DNA of 64,000 nucleotides, from contig SPEL01000002.1 in NCBI GenBank assembly GCA_009360885.1, forward strand, positions 186,001 through 250,000. Direction: 5' to 3'. A program made the position numbers and the translations under genes. The stretch comes from Sphingobium sp. Its GTDB lineage: Bacteria; Pseudomonadota; Alphaproteobacteria; Sphingomonadales; Sphingomonadaceae. Positions 16,506-25,193 of this stretch are shown piece after piece. The notes beneath the pieces were generated by a model that did not search any database, was not told the origin of the DNA, and was given only the letters and a program-made list of their open reading frames with translations. Every line of letters starts with the position of its first letter. The first letter of the stretch is position 1.

Positions 16506-17360
16506 CTAACTAAAATCTAACCCAATATCCGCCGCAGGGGCTGACTGGGTCAGACGCCCAACACTGATATAAGTTACACCGGTTTCGGCAATCGCGCGAA
16601 TCGTATCAAGCCGCACACCGCCCGATGCCTCCGTCGGCACACGCCCGCCAACCAGCGTCACCGCGCCGCGCAATGTCGGCGGGTCCATATTATCCAGCAG
16701 CAGATGGGTCGCCCCAGCAGCGAGAGCCGGTTCAATCTGATCCACCCGGTCTACCTCGACAATGATTCGCTGCACCCCTGCGGCAATGGCACTCCGCACA
16801 GCTTCCTCAACAGAGCCAGCCACCGCGACATGATTATCCTTAATCATCGCGGCATCATAAAGGCCCATGCGGTGGTTAGTCGCACCGCCCATGCGCGTTG
16901 CATATTTTTCGAGCAGGCGCAGACCCGGTATGGTCTTGCGCGTATCCAGCAAAGTTGCGCCCGTTCCAGCGATTTTATCGACATAGGCCCGCGTCATCGT
17001 CGCAATGCCAGTGAGGTGCTGCACACTGTTAAGCGCAGATCGCTCCGCCGTCAGCAACGCCCTCGCCTTGCCGGAAAGACGCATTAAATGCGTGCCAGCA
17101 GCGACTTTTTCGCCTTCCTTCACTAATATTTCTATACGCACATCCGGGTCCAGCGTGCGGAAAAATGCCGCCGCAATGGGAAGGCCCGCAACCGTCACCG
17201 CATCTCGGCTATCCATCACCCCGGTGAAATGTGCATCCGCCGGAATGACGCTTTCCGACGTCACATCACGTCCGCCACTATCCCAAGGCCCGCCCATATC
17301 CTCAGCCAAAGTAGATGCAACAAAGGCCGCCAGATCAAAGCCGGGGAGGTCAAAGCTCAT
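16506..17360 (-). CDS. nadC: Nicotinate-nucleotide pyrophosphorylase (carboxylating)
   Basis: Quinolinate phosphoribosyltransferase, which converts quinolinate and PRPP to nicotinate mononucleotide in de novo NAD synthesis. It has 284 residues. Characteristic segments are LLDTRKTIPGLRLLEKYA (substrate-binding TRKT), NHRMGLYDAAMIKDNH (Lys-Asp-Asn-His) and VEVDRVDQIEPAL, with EASGGVRLDTIRAIAETGV near the C-terminus. It lies close downstream of the DUF924 gene and nadA on the same strand, consistent with a NAD synthesis operon; no nadB is in the window. Confidence 0.96.
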   Translation of the reverse strand: MSFDLPGFDLAAFVASTLAEDMGGPWDSGGRDVTSESVIPADAHFTGVMDSRDAVTVAGLPIAAAFFRTLDPDVRIEILVKEGEKVAAGTHLMRLSGKARALLTAERSALNSVQHLTGIATMTRAYVDKIAGTGATLLDTRKTIPGLRLLEKYATRMGGATNHRMGLYDAAMIKDNHVAVAGSVEEAVRSAIAAGVQRIIVEVDRVDQIEPALAAGATHLLLDNMDPPTLRGAVTLVGGRVPTEASGGVRLDTIRAIAETGVTYISVGRLTQSAPAADIGLDFS

Positions 17361-17404
17361 AATAGGTCACCTGATGGAGTGATGTAAAAAAAAGGGAAGT
17401 GTCG

Positions 17405-17962
17405 TCACCAGCCCGCGCCGGGCTGAGCGAGATAAGCGAGTTCTGCCTCGGTCGAAGCGCGACCAAGGGCAGCATTACGGCTCGGGTAACGGCCAAATTT
17501 TTCGATGACGGCAGCATGATCCTGCGCGAATTTCAGGTTAAATTCCAATCCTTCATCAGCAAAGCACCGCAGCGAGAAGAGTTGCACGCCTTTATCTTCG
17601 CAGTGCATCAGCGGCATATAAAGGAAGGCCCGCCGTGCCGGTTCAAACTGCTTATGCCAGCCCTTTTCGATCGCGCTAAGGGCAAGATCAACAGAGAGAG
17701 GGTCCGCCGCAAAGGCCTCTGCCTGCCCCCGAAAGAGGTTCCGTGAAAACTGGTCCAGCACGATAACCGCCGCCAGCATCGTTTCGGGGCTGTCCTGCCA
17801 ACCCGCCGCATTGCTGGTAAGCAGTTCATCACGCAGCGCGCCAAAACGATCATGGATAACCGCGTCCATCGCATCATCCTTGGCGAAATGTTGCTGCGGG
17901 GTTAGTTCACCGAACCAATAGCCCAGCACTTCATCCGCACGTTCTGACACCGTCTGCATCAC
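17405..17962 (-). CDS. DUF924 family protein
   Basis: A 185-residue cytoplasmic protein of the DUF924 family, which has a TPR-like all-helical fold and no established reaction. Family hallmarks seen: VLGYWFGELTPQQHF at the N-terminus, the ETMLAAVIVLDQFSRNLFRG motif near residue 70 and YMPLMHCEDKG. It sits between nadA and nadC in the same orientation with short gaps and is probably co-transcribed. A role in NAD metabolism is only suggested by position. Confidence 0.88.
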   Translation of the reverse strand: MMQTVSERADEVLGYWFGELTPQQHFAKDDAMDAVIHDRFGALRDELLTSNAAGWQDSPETMLAAVIVLDQFSRNLFRGQAEAFAADPLSVDLALSAIEKGWHKQFEPARRAFLYMPLMHCEDKGVQLFSLRCFADEGLEFNLKFAQDHAAVIEKFGRYPSRNAALGRASTEAELAYLAQPGAGW

Positions 17963-17993
17963 CTCGCCCCTTATTCACTTTGCCATCAGTCGA

Positions 17994-18989
17994 TTAACGC
18001 GCGCCGAGGTCCCCCTGCCCCACCGTGCCAGAGGCCATTTCCAGCATCCGGTCGAGGCTCTTTTTCGCCTCCAGCCGCAGGCCTTCCTCAATTTCTATCT
18101 TCGGTTCCAGATCACGCAGGCAAAGATAGATTTTTTCCAGCGTATTGAGGGCCATATAAGGGCAAATATTGCAGTTGCAGTTACCATCCGCCCCCGGCGC
18201 GCCGATGAAATTCTTTTCCGGCACCGCTTTTTCCATCTGGTGGATGATGTGCGGTTCGGTGGCAACGATCAGCGTATCGCCTGCCATTTCCTTGGCATAA
18301 TCGAGAATACCGCTGGTCGAACCAACATAATCGGCATGGTCGAGGATATAAGGCGGGCATTCAGGATGCGCAGCAATGGGAGCATCGGGGTGCTGCGCCT
18401 TCAGCTTGAGCAACTCCGTTTCGCTAAATGCTTCATGCACGATGCACACACCGGGCCACAGCAACATGTCCCGCCCGGTTTTGCGCGCCAGATAGCCGCC
18501 CAGATTCTTATCCGGCCCGAAGATGATTTTCTGTTCCGGCGGAATTTGGGCAAGGATTTTCTCAGCCGAACTGCTGGTGACGATCACGTCAGACAGCGCC
18601 TTCACCTCGGTCGAACAGTTAATATAGGTAAGCGCGATGTGGTCAGGATGCGCATCACGGAACGCCTTAAACTGTTCCGGTGGGCAACTATCCTCAAGGC
18701 TGCACCCGGCATCCATATCGGGGAGGACAACGATTTTATCGGGCGAGAGGATTTTCGCCGTTTCTGCCATGAACCGCACACCGGAAAACACAATCACATC
18801 CGCGTCAGTCGCCGCCGCTTTGCGCGAAAGTTCCAGCGAATCGCCTACGAAATCGGCGAGGTCCTGAATTTCAGGCTTCTGATAATAATGGGCGAGAATG
18901 ACCGCGTTGCGCTCTTTCTTCAGCCGATTGATTTCGGCCAGTAAATCCACCCCTGAGAGTGAACCACCCATGTCACGACGTGCGTCCAT
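17994..18989 (-). CDS. nadA: Quinolinate synthase
   Basis: Condenses iminoaspartate with dihydroxyacetone phosphate to quinolinate using a [4Fe-4S] cluster. It has 331 residues. Family segments: [28 protein letters not shown] at the N-terminus, [16 protein letters not shown]-like [18 protein letters not shown], and [21 protein letters not shown], which supplies cluster cysteines. It is the first gene of the nadA-DUF924-nadC-RNase T2 run, with a sound ribosome site (GAGGAACGGGAAAT before the ATG). Confidence 0.97.
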   Translation of the reverse strand: MDARRDMGGSLSGVDLLAEINRLKKERNAVILAHYYQKPEIQDLADFVGDSLELSRKAAATDADVIVFSGVRFMAETAKILSPDKIVVLPDMDAGCSLEDSCPPEQFKAFRDAHPDHIALTYINCSTEVKALSDVIVTSSSAEKILAQIPPEQKIIFGPDKNLGGYLARKTGRDMLLWPGVCIVHEAFSETELLKLKAQHPDAPIAAHPECPPYILDHADYVGSTSGILDYAKEMAGDTLIVATEPHIIHQMEKAVPEKNFIGAPGADGNCNCNICPYMALNTLEKIYLCLRDLEPKIEIEEGLRLEAKKSLDRMLEMASGTVGQGDLGAR

Positions 18990-19124
18990 ATTTCCCGTTC
19001 CTCAATCTCTGGCGGATTTTTCCGCTTTAGTCTCTGCCCTGATTATATCGTGCTTTTACGACTCTATGCTGAATAATCGCGTCCTTAGCGTGGGCAGCCA
19101 TCGCTATCAATGAAGCTACCCGTT

Positions 19125-20027
19125 TCATGCGGCCTTACCCTGCCATTTGTCGCCACCGACAGGGCGGACCAGTCCGCGAATTTCCAGATCCAGCAAATGC
19201 GCCAAAACGGAACGCGAGGCCGCGCCCTGTAATTTTGGGTCCAGCCCTTTATACATTTCCTCCACCATAGACATGATAGCCATGCCGTCTGGCGAGGAAG
19301 CGAGCAGGCGAAGGATTTGCCCTTCGCGATGTTTGCGGTGGCCCATCATCCCGCGCACCAGACGCTGCGGCTTTTCAATCGCATCACCATGGGCGGGATA
19401 AAAAATCACGTCATCGCGATCGAGGATTTTCTGCATAGAAGCCATATAATCGGCCATATTCCCATCTGGCGGGGAAATGACCGTGGTGGACCAGCCCATG
19501 ACATGATCGCCAGTAAACAGGGCTTTTTCTTCCCTCAGCGCAAAACAAAGATGGTTGGATGTGTGGCCCGGCGTTGCAATCGCCTCCAGCGTCCAGCCAT
19601 CCCCCGATAGCAACGCGCCATCCTCCATCACCTCATCTGGGCGATATTCCGCATCAAAGGCAGCATCTGCGCGCGGGCCATCGTCATCCATGGTGAGCGG
19701 CGCACAGCCAATAATCTTCGCACCCGTTCGCGCCGCGAGCGGGGCTGCCGCCGGGCTATGATCGCGGTGGGTATGCGTGCATAAAATCGCCCTCAGTGGG
19801 CGGCCTGCGATGGCGGCTTCCAGCGCGGCGAGGTGCGCCTCCTCCGCCGGGCCGGGGTCAATCACCGCGACATCACCGGCCGAACTACCCACCACATAGC
19901 TTTGTGTGCCGCTATAGGTATAAGGCGAAGGATTAGGGGCCAATAGGCGACCCACCAATGGCGAAAGGCGTATCAAATGCCCCGTCGGCAACGTCGCTTT
20001 GTCAAATGGCGGCTCCATGCTTCCCAT
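19125..20027 (-). CDS. Metallo-beta-lactamase fold hydrolase (LACTB2-like)
   Basis: A 300-residue MBL-fold protein. The metal motif is THTHRDHSPAA (HxHxDH). Further metal ligands lie in TPGHTSNHLCF and GDHVMGWSTTVISPP, with FYPAHGD near residue 215. The C-terminal 70 residues form a winged-helix-like extension (HRKHREGQILRLL...VLAHLLDLEIRGLVRP), as in human LACTB2 relatives that act on RNA or thioesters. The substrate cannot be inferred. It is a separate unit between nadA and grxD. Confidence 0.9.
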   Translation of the reverse strand: MGSMEPPFDKATLPTGHLIRLSPLVGRLLAPNPSPYTYSGTQSYVVGSSAGDVAVIDPGPAEEAHLAALEAAIAGRPLRAILCTHTHRDHSPAAAPLAARTGAKIIGCAPLTMDDDGPRADAAFDAEYRPDEVMEDGALLSGDGWTLEAIATPGHTSNHLCFALREEKALFTGDHVMGWSTTVISPPDGNMADYMASMQKILDRDDVIFYPAHGDAIEKPQRLVRGMMGHRKHREGQILRLLASSPDGMAIMSMVEEMYKGLDPKLQGAASRSVLAHLLDLEIRGLVRPVGGDKWQGKAA

Positions 20028-20125
20028 GTGCTGATCCGCCGCGAATATTCAAGCGATAATAAGGAAAAACACCGGAAATTCCGGCTTATAGGGCAGAAAT
20101 TTCTCAATATAGCTCTGCCCCATAT

Positions 20126-20171
20126 AAAAAGCCGACACCGATGGCATAACGGCCAAAGGCATCGGCTTTTT
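20126..20171 (-). terminator. Terminator downstream of grxD
   Basis: AAAAAGCCGA at the left and TCGGCTTTTT at the right form a perfect 10-bp inverted repeat around a long loop that can pair further inside (CCGATG with CATCGG). Read on the - strand the stem is followed by the T-run. It lies 26 bp past the grxD stop. The repeat is symmetric and could stop transcription in both directions. Confidence 0.75.
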
Positions 20172-20196
20172 ATATTATGGCAAGGTCGCCAGCCAA

Positions 20197-20529
20197 TCAG
20201 GCTGGGCGAGCAACATTTTGATCGGTCAACAGTTGCGCCAGTTCACCGGCCTCATACATTTCCATCATGATGTCGCTGCCGCCAACAAATTCACCCTTCA
20301 CATAAAGCTGGGGAATGGTCGGCCAATCAGAAAATTCTTTAATGCCCTGACGGATTTCCTGATCCTGCAGTACATCAACGGTTTCATAGGCGACGCCCAG
20401 ATGCTCCAATATGGCGATCGCACGGCTCGAAAAGCCGCATTGTGGGAAGAGAGGCGTCCCCTTCATGAACAGGACAACATCATTATCACCGACAAGGGTC
20501 GCAATCCGCGACTGAACGTCTTCACTCAT
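20197..20529 (-). CDS. grxD: Monothiol glutaredoxin Grx4 family
   Basis: A CGFS-type monothiol glutaredoxin that binds and transfers [2Fe-2S] clusters, typically with BolA as partner. It has 110 residues. The active-site segment is FMKGTPLFPQCGFSSRAI with the CGFS motif near residue 31; WPTIPQLYVKGEFVGGSDIMMEMYE follows. bolA is immediately upstream on the same strand, matching the known Grx4-BolA partnership. Confidence 0.96.
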   Translation of the reverse strand: MSEDVQSRIATLVGDNDVVLFMKGTPLFPQCGFSSRAIAILEHLGVAYETVDVLQDQEIRQGIKEFSDWPTIPQLYVKGEFVGGSDIMMEMYEAGELAQLLTDQNVARPA

Positions 20530-20596
20530 ATTAGGCTCCTGATGGCTCCGGCCTGACGCTACTTGCGCGCCACAGCCCTGTAATGGCCGATATTCG

Positions 20597-20830
20597 TTAG
20601 TTAGGAAGTGCGGTAGTCAGTTGCAAGGCATGAAGCACACCGCCCATGCGCCCACCCAGCGCAGCATAAACCGTCTGATGCTGTTTCACCCGGCTCATTC
20701 CGCGAAAACTCTCAGATACGACCTTGGCGGCATAATGATTTCCATCACCGGCAAGGTCTTTAATTTCGATCTGCGCATCGGGAATTGCAGCCTGAATCAT
20801 CCCGGCAATATCATCAGCAGCCATTGGCAT
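20597..20830 (-). CDS. BolA family protein
   Basis: A 77-residue BolA-like protein that partners CGFS glutaredoxins in iron-sulfur cluster trafficking. The family core is visible: MIQAAIPDAQIEIKDLAGDGNHYAAKVVSESF, then SRVKQHQTVYAALGGRMGGVLHALQL with the conserved His in VLHALQL. The spacing to the zeta inhibitor gene upstream is 12 bp and to grxD downstream 67 bp. Confidence 0.94.
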   Translation of the reverse strand: MPMAADDIAGMIQAAIPDAQIEIKDLAGDGNHYAAKVVSESFRGMSRVKQHQTVYAALGGRMGGVLHALQLTTALPN

Positions 20831-20842
20831 AGGAATGCGTCC

Positions 20843-21169
20843 TTAGGCTTGCGGTTCGATGAACATACGGCGCGCAATAACCGTTTGTTCTTCGAGGGCT
20901 ACGCGCACAGATGCGTCGTCAATATCAACGCCCGCATTGGTAAGGTCGCCGACCAGCTTACGAATGACGTCTTCATCGCCCGCTTCTTCGAAATCTGCCT
21001 GCACAACGGCCTTGGCATACGCATCGGTTTCCGCAGCATTAAGGCCCATTTTCACGGCCGCCCATTCACCCAGCAAGCGGTTACGCCGCGCAGTGATACG
21101 AAACTGCATTTCCTCGTCATGCGCGAATTTCGCTTCGAAGGCGCGTTCACGGTCCTGAAAATTGCTCAT
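20843..21169 (-). CDS. F1Fo-ATP synthase inhibitor zeta subunit (DUF1476)
   Basis: A 108-residue protein of the DUF1476 family. In Paracoccus denitrificans the homologue is the zeta subunit that inhibits the F1 ATPase through its N-terminal region. Here the matching N-terminus is FQDRERAFEAKFAHDEEMQFRITARRNRLLGEWAA, followed by a four-helix core (ADFEEAGDEDVIRKLVGDL). It is probably co-transcribed with bolA and grxD. The function is inferred from the family. Confidence 0.88.
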   Translation of the reverse strand: MSNFQDRERAFEAKFAHDEEMQFRITARRNRLLGEWAAVKMGLNAAETDAYAKAVVQADFEEAGDEDVIRKLVGDLTNAGVDIDDASVRVALEEQTVIARRMFIEPQA

Positions 21170-21228
21170 GCTGATAGCCTCAATAGCGTGTTAAAAATAT
21201 TAGATTTCAGATAGGGATCAGCCCGGCA

Positions 21229-21822
21229 TCAGGCAAGAGCAGGCGACAACCATGGCTGTTGCTGCGCCCGGCGCTGTTCATATGTGTCGATAGAGCCTGT
21301 GCGGGCGAGCGTCAGACCTACTTCATCCAGCCCGCCTAGCAGACAGCTTTTGCGGAACGGATCAATTTCAAAATGAAAACGATCCTGAAAAGGCGTTGTC
21401 ACCATTTGCGTTTCAAGATCAATATCTATGGGGTCCGTCTTGGCTACTTCCATCAGGCGGTCAATCACCTCCTGCGGCAGGGCGACTGTCAATATGCCGT
21501 TTTTGAAGGCATTGCCGGAAAAAATGTCAGAGAAGCTCGGCGCGATTACCACCTTCACACCCATATCCGCCAATGCCCATGCGGCATGTTCACGGCTGGA
21601 CCCGCAACCGAAATTATCGCCTGCGATCAAAATAGGGCTGCCAGCATAAGCCGGATCATCAAACACATTGCCCGGCTGTTGCCGCATTGCCTCAAACGCG
21701 CCTTTTCCAAGGCCAGCGCGGCTGATGGTTTTAAGCCATTTAGCAGCAATAATCATGTCGGTATCGACATTTTTCACGCCAAGCGGATAGGCAGTCCCTT
21801 CGACGGTACGGATCGGCTCCAT
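21229..21822 (-). CDS. leuD: 3-isopropylmalate dehydratase small subunit
   Basis: The small subunit of isopropylmalate isomerase in leucine synthesis; it pairs with LeuC. It has 197 residues. Motifs: [19 protein letters not shown] near the N-terminus, [21 protein letters not shown] and [21 protein letters not shown]. The ATG overlaps the stop of a 49-codon gene by one base (TGATG), so the three genes leuC, small ORF and leuD look translationally coupled. Confidence 0.97.
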   Translation of the reverse strand: MEPIRTVEGTAYPLGVKNVDTDMIIAAKWLKTISRAGLGKGAFEAMRQQPGNVFDDPAYAGSPILIAGDNFGCGSSREHAAWALADMGVKVVIAPSFSDIFSGNAFKNGILTVALPQEVIDRLMEVAKTDPIDIDLETQMVTTPFQDRFHFEIDPFRKSCLLGGLDEVGLTLARTGSIDTYEQRRAQQQPWLSPALA

Positions 21823-21971
21823 CAGAACCCCGCCTTTGCTGCGGGCTGCGTAGCGCTCGCCTGCGGCGCAGCGCCACTGGCAACGACCTCATCCTGCGCA
21901 CGGCTAAGCCCGGCGGCCAGCACGGCACTGGCAAGAGCGCCCGCCGTCAATACCCAGAAAACAGCCTTCAT
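21822..21971 (-). CDS. Small exported protein encoded between leuC and leuD
   Basis: 49 codons: [20 protein letters not shown], then GLSRAQDE and a Ser/Ala/Gln/Pro-rich tail ending KAGF. The first 25 residues look like a Sec signal peptide or a single membrane anchor (one Lys, then a hydrophobic stretch, with SRAQ/D as a possible cleavage site). The ATG overlaps the leuC stop (ATGA), and the stop overlaps the leuD start (TGATG). A ribosome site (AGGGGAATAAGG) lies in the leuC end. The tight coupling argues that it is translated. I do not recognise a family and suggest no function. Confidence 0.7.
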   Translation of the reverse strand: MKAVFWVLTAGALASAVLAAGLSRAQDEVVASGAAPQASATQPAAKAGF

Positions 21972-23422
21972 GCCTTATTCCCCTGTTCCTTGCCGTCGGC
22001 CCATGCCCGAATATCCGTCAGATGCCCGGTAATCGCCGCCGCTGCCGCCATAGCGGGCGAGAGCAGATGCGTGCGAGAACCCGGCCCCTGACGCCCCATG
22101 AAATTGCGGTTCGATGTCGATGCACAGCGTTCACCGCTCGGTACTTTATCCGGGTTCATCCCCAGACACATGGAGCAGCCCGGTTCCCGCCATTCAAAGC
22201 CCGCGTCAATGAAAATACGGTCCAGCCCTTCGCGTTCGGCCTGCAATTTAACCAGACCAGACCCCGGAACGATCAATGCCTGACGAATGCGGCCATCAAC
22301 TTTGTGGCCTTTCACCACACCGGCAGCAGCGCGCAAATCCTCAATACGGCTGTTGGTGCAACTACCGATAAACACATGCTGGATTTCGACATCCTCCATG
22401 CGCTGCCCGGCTGTCAGCCCCATATAATCGAGCGCCTTTTCCGCAGCAGCCCGCTTAGTCGCGTCGGCAAAGCTGTCTGGCGCGGGAACAACGCCGGTAA
22501 TCGGTACAACATCTTCAGGGCTTGTGCCCCACGTAACTGTTGGCACGATGTCGGCGGCATTGATAACAACGCTACGGTCGAAACGCGCACCTTCATCTGT
22601 GTGCAGCGTCTTCCAATACGCAACTGCGGCATCCCATTCTGCACCCTTAGGTGCCATTGGGCGGCCCTTTATATAGGCGAAGGTCTTTTCATCCGGCGCG
22701 ATCAGGCCAGCGCGTGCGCCCCCTTCGATCGACATGTTCGAAATGGTGAGGCGGCCTTCGACCGACATTTCTTCAAACACATTGCCGCGATATTCGATAA
22801 CATGGCCGGTGCCACCCGCCGTACCGATGACACCGATTACATGCAGGATGACATCCTTTGGCGTTACGCCGGGGCCAAGCTGCCCTTCCACGCGTACTTC
22901 CATCGTTTTGCTGGGCTTCAGCAGCAATGTCTGCGTCGCCAGCACATGCTCCACCTCGCTGGTGCCGATACCAAAGGCCAAAGTGCCCAGCGCACCATGG
23001 GCCGCCGTATGGCTATCCCCGCAAACAAGGGTCATGCCCGGCAGGGTAAAGCCCTGTTCCGGCCCGACAACATGCACAATGCCCTGTTCCCGGTCCGTTG
23101 GGCCAATATATTTAACGCCAAATTCCGGGGCATTGCGTTCCAGCGCCGCCAATTGCTGCGCGCCCTCCGGGTCTGCGATAGGCAGGCGATTACCATCCGC
23201 ATCCAGCCGCGCTGTCGTCGGCAGGTTATGGTCTGGCACGGCAAGGGTAAGATCAGGACGACGCACCTTGCGCCCGGCCATGCGTAGCCCTTCAAAGGCT
23301 TGCGGGCTGGTTACTTCATGAACGAGGTGACGGTCGATATAGATGAGGCATGTGCCATCTTCCTGCCGGTCAACAATATGATCGTCCCAGATTTTCTCAT
23401 ATAAGGTGCGTGCCTGTGTCAT
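21968..23422 (-). CDS. leuC: 3-isopropylmalate dehydratase large subunit
   Basis: The iron-sulfur subunit of isopropylmalate isomerase (aconitase family), 484 residues. Key segments: [70 protein letters not shown], and the cluster cysteines in [13 protein letters not shown] and [11 protein letters not shown]. The reaction interconverts 2- and 3-isopropylmalate. The first gene of the leuC-small ORF-leuD unit. Confidence 0.97.
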   Translation of the reverse strand: MTQARTLYEKIWDDHIVDRQEDGTCLIYIDRHLVHEVTSPQAFEGLRMAGRKVRRPDLTLAVPDHNLPTTARLDADGNRLPIADPEGAQQLAALERNAPEFGVKYIGPTDREQGIVHVVGPEQGFTLPGMTLVCGDSHTAAHGALGTLAFGIGTSEVEHVLATQTLLLKPSKTMEVRVEGQLGPGVTPKDVILHVIGVIGTAGGTGHVIEYRGNVFEEMSVEGRLTISNMSIEGGARAGLIAPDEKTFAYIKGRPMAPKGAEWDAAVAYWKTLHTDEGARFDRSVVINAADIVPTVTWGTSPEDVVPITGVVPAPDSFADATKRAAAEKALDYMGLTAGQRMEDVEIQHVFIGSCTNSRIEDLRAAAGVVKGHKVDGRIRQALIVPGSGLVKLQAEREGLDRIFIDAGFEWREPGCSMCLGMNPDKVPSGERCASTSNRNFMGRQGPGSRTHLLSPAMAAAAAITGHLTDIRAWADGKEQGNKA

Positions 23423-23528
23423 GATCGCGTCCCTAGCGTCATATCGTCCCTAATTAAAGAGGTTAACCGCAGCTTCCTGTATGTTTTCTATGCCAAATGC
23501 CTTAAATTCTCCCTATTGAGAAGCTTTA

Positions 23529-25193
23529 TCAGTTATTTGCCCCTGATAAATCATCAAAATCAAGCATCTCAGAACATAAAGCCAATAAGGCAGGCCGGTG
23601 GCTGATAAGAATAAGGCCAGCGCCATTTTTATTCAGCCATTCATCCAGACGAGTTAGCAATAGCGCTTCTGTTTCCCGGTCCAGCCCTTCACTCGGTTCA
23701 TCCAGAAGCAGCCATGGCCTGTCCACCAACAAAGCCCGCGCTAGGGAAAGGCGCTTTTTCTGGCCACCCGAAAGACGCGCCCCTCCATCGCCCACCCAAT
23801 GATCCAGCCCGCCATGCTCCGATCCGGCCCCCATGGCCCGCACATCATCCGCAAGACAGGCCGTTTCCAGCGCTTCCCACAACAGATCATCAGAAAGGCC
23901 TGCTTGTGCAACGCGCAGATTATCCGCCACCGTGCCGGACAGCAGCGCAGCATCCTGCGGCGACAATGCGAATAGCGCGCGTACATCATCAAGCGAACAA
24001 GCACTCAGCGGTTCGCCATCTATACGAATGCCCGCGGCATCTTCCGGTCGCAAGCCAGCCAAAGCCTCAACCAGCCGGGTTTTTCCGCAGCCAGAATGAC
24101 CGACAATGCCGAGCCTTTGCCCTGCCTCAATCGTAACACTCTCGCGGCTACCCTGCGCGCCAGAAGAAGAAAGAGCAGGAAGCGGCAGAGTGATACTCTG
24201 TCCACGGGGACGAAACCCACCCTCTGCGGATACAATTTCCGTCCCGCCCAGCGCCTCCAGCCGGGCAAGACCTGTACGCACGACCGCATCCCGCATGATG
24301 CCGCGCACCAGCCCACCCAGCGATTCCACCGCACCAGCACTCGCCAGTACGGCCAGCACGCGCAAAGGCAATGATGCACCATCACTAAGCGCCATAACGC
24401 CAGCCATCGCTAGTCCTGCCCCCATTGTTAGCAGGCCATTGGCTATCAGCGCTTCACCCCGCGCCAGTTGCAGGCGCGCCGCATCCAGATCGTCCGCATC
24501 CTTTTCCAGCACGACCTGTATGGCAGGGGCCATGCCATAAGCCACGATTTCAGGCGAAGCCTGCGCATAACCGACCATCTCTGTCCGCAGCCGCCCCAAT
24601 GCATCGGCCATATTCTGCGCCGGACGATCCAGCAAAATAGGAGAAAAACGCTTTGTTATCAGTAATATTACTAGCAATAACAACGCCAAGGCCGCTGCCG
24701 CCCACAAACTCGCCAATGCCGTAAGTGCAATGCCCGACACGCCCCCGGCCAATGCCGCAGGCAAGGCTGGCTTTCGGACCAGCCTGTCCTCCAGCGCGCT
24801 AATGTCCTGTACCAGCCGGGAGACAGCATCCCCCGCCGAAAAGGCCCGCACATCCCGCGCCCGCATAATATGGGTGAATAACCGCCCGCGCACCGTTGCC
24901 AACGCCAGCAAAGCAGCGCGATGACCACAATAGCGCTCACCATAGCGTGAAACGGTGCGCAGTATCGCCATCAGGCGAATGCCCGCACTGGGTAGCAAAT
25001 AATTGAAGGCCTGCACAGCGGCGACCCCACCAAGGCCAGCGATTGCCGCCCCCGTCAGGAACCAGCCCGAAACACCCAGCAACAACACGGATACCAAAGC
25101 CGCCACCGCAGCAGACGCCATCGCGCCGCGCAATGTGGCGCGCTGCGGCCCAATGGCCTCTTTCAGCATATTCTCAAGATCGGCCTGCTTCAT
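23529..25193 (-). CDS. cydC: Cysteine/glutathione ABC exporter subunit CydC
   Basis: A half-transporter with fused membrane and ATPase domains, 554 residues. CydDC exports cysteine and glutathione to the periplasm and is needed for cytochrome bd assembly. Six membrane helices span residues 20-300. The ATPase domain has Walker A GHSGCGKT, signature LSGGQKKRLSLARAL and Walker B WLLLDEPSEGLD. It starts with an ATGA overlap on cydD. The cydDC pair is divergent from cydABX. Confidence 0.92.
   Translation of the reverse strand: MKQADLENMLKEAIGPQRATLRGAMASAAVAALVSVLLLGVSGWFLTGAAIAGLGGVAAVQAFNYLLPSAGIRLMAILRTVSRYGERYCGHRAALLALATVRGRLFTHIMRARDVRAFSAGDAVSRLVQDISALEDRLVRKPALPAALAGGVSGIALTALASLWAAAALALLLLVILLITKRFSPILLDRPAQNMADALGRLRTEMVGYAQASPEIVAYGMAPAIQVVLEKDADDLDAARLQLARGEALIANGLLTMGAGLAMAGVMALSDGASLPLRVLAVLASAGAVESLGGLVRGIMRDAVVRTGLARLEALGGTEIVSAEGGFRPRGQSITLPLPALSSSGAQGSRESVTIEAGQRLGIVGHSGCGKTRLVEALAGLRPEDAAGIRIDGEPLSACSLDDVRALFALSPQDAALLSGTVADNLRVAQAGLSDDLLWEALETACLADDVRAMGAGSEHGGLDHWVGDGGARLSGGQKKRLSLARALLVDRPWLLLDEPSEGLDRETEALLLTRLDEWLNKNGAGLILISHRPALLALCSEMLDFDDLSGANN

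Noticed and set aside
23032-23080. [11 protein letters not shown] sequence in LeuC resembling the pseudopilin repeat
   Set aside because: This segment is conserved in LeuC proteins generally, so the similarity to the GFT repeat is coincidental.
22022-23287. A 421-codon open frame opposite leuC
   Set aside because: A shadow of leuC on the other strand, with no recognisable protein features.
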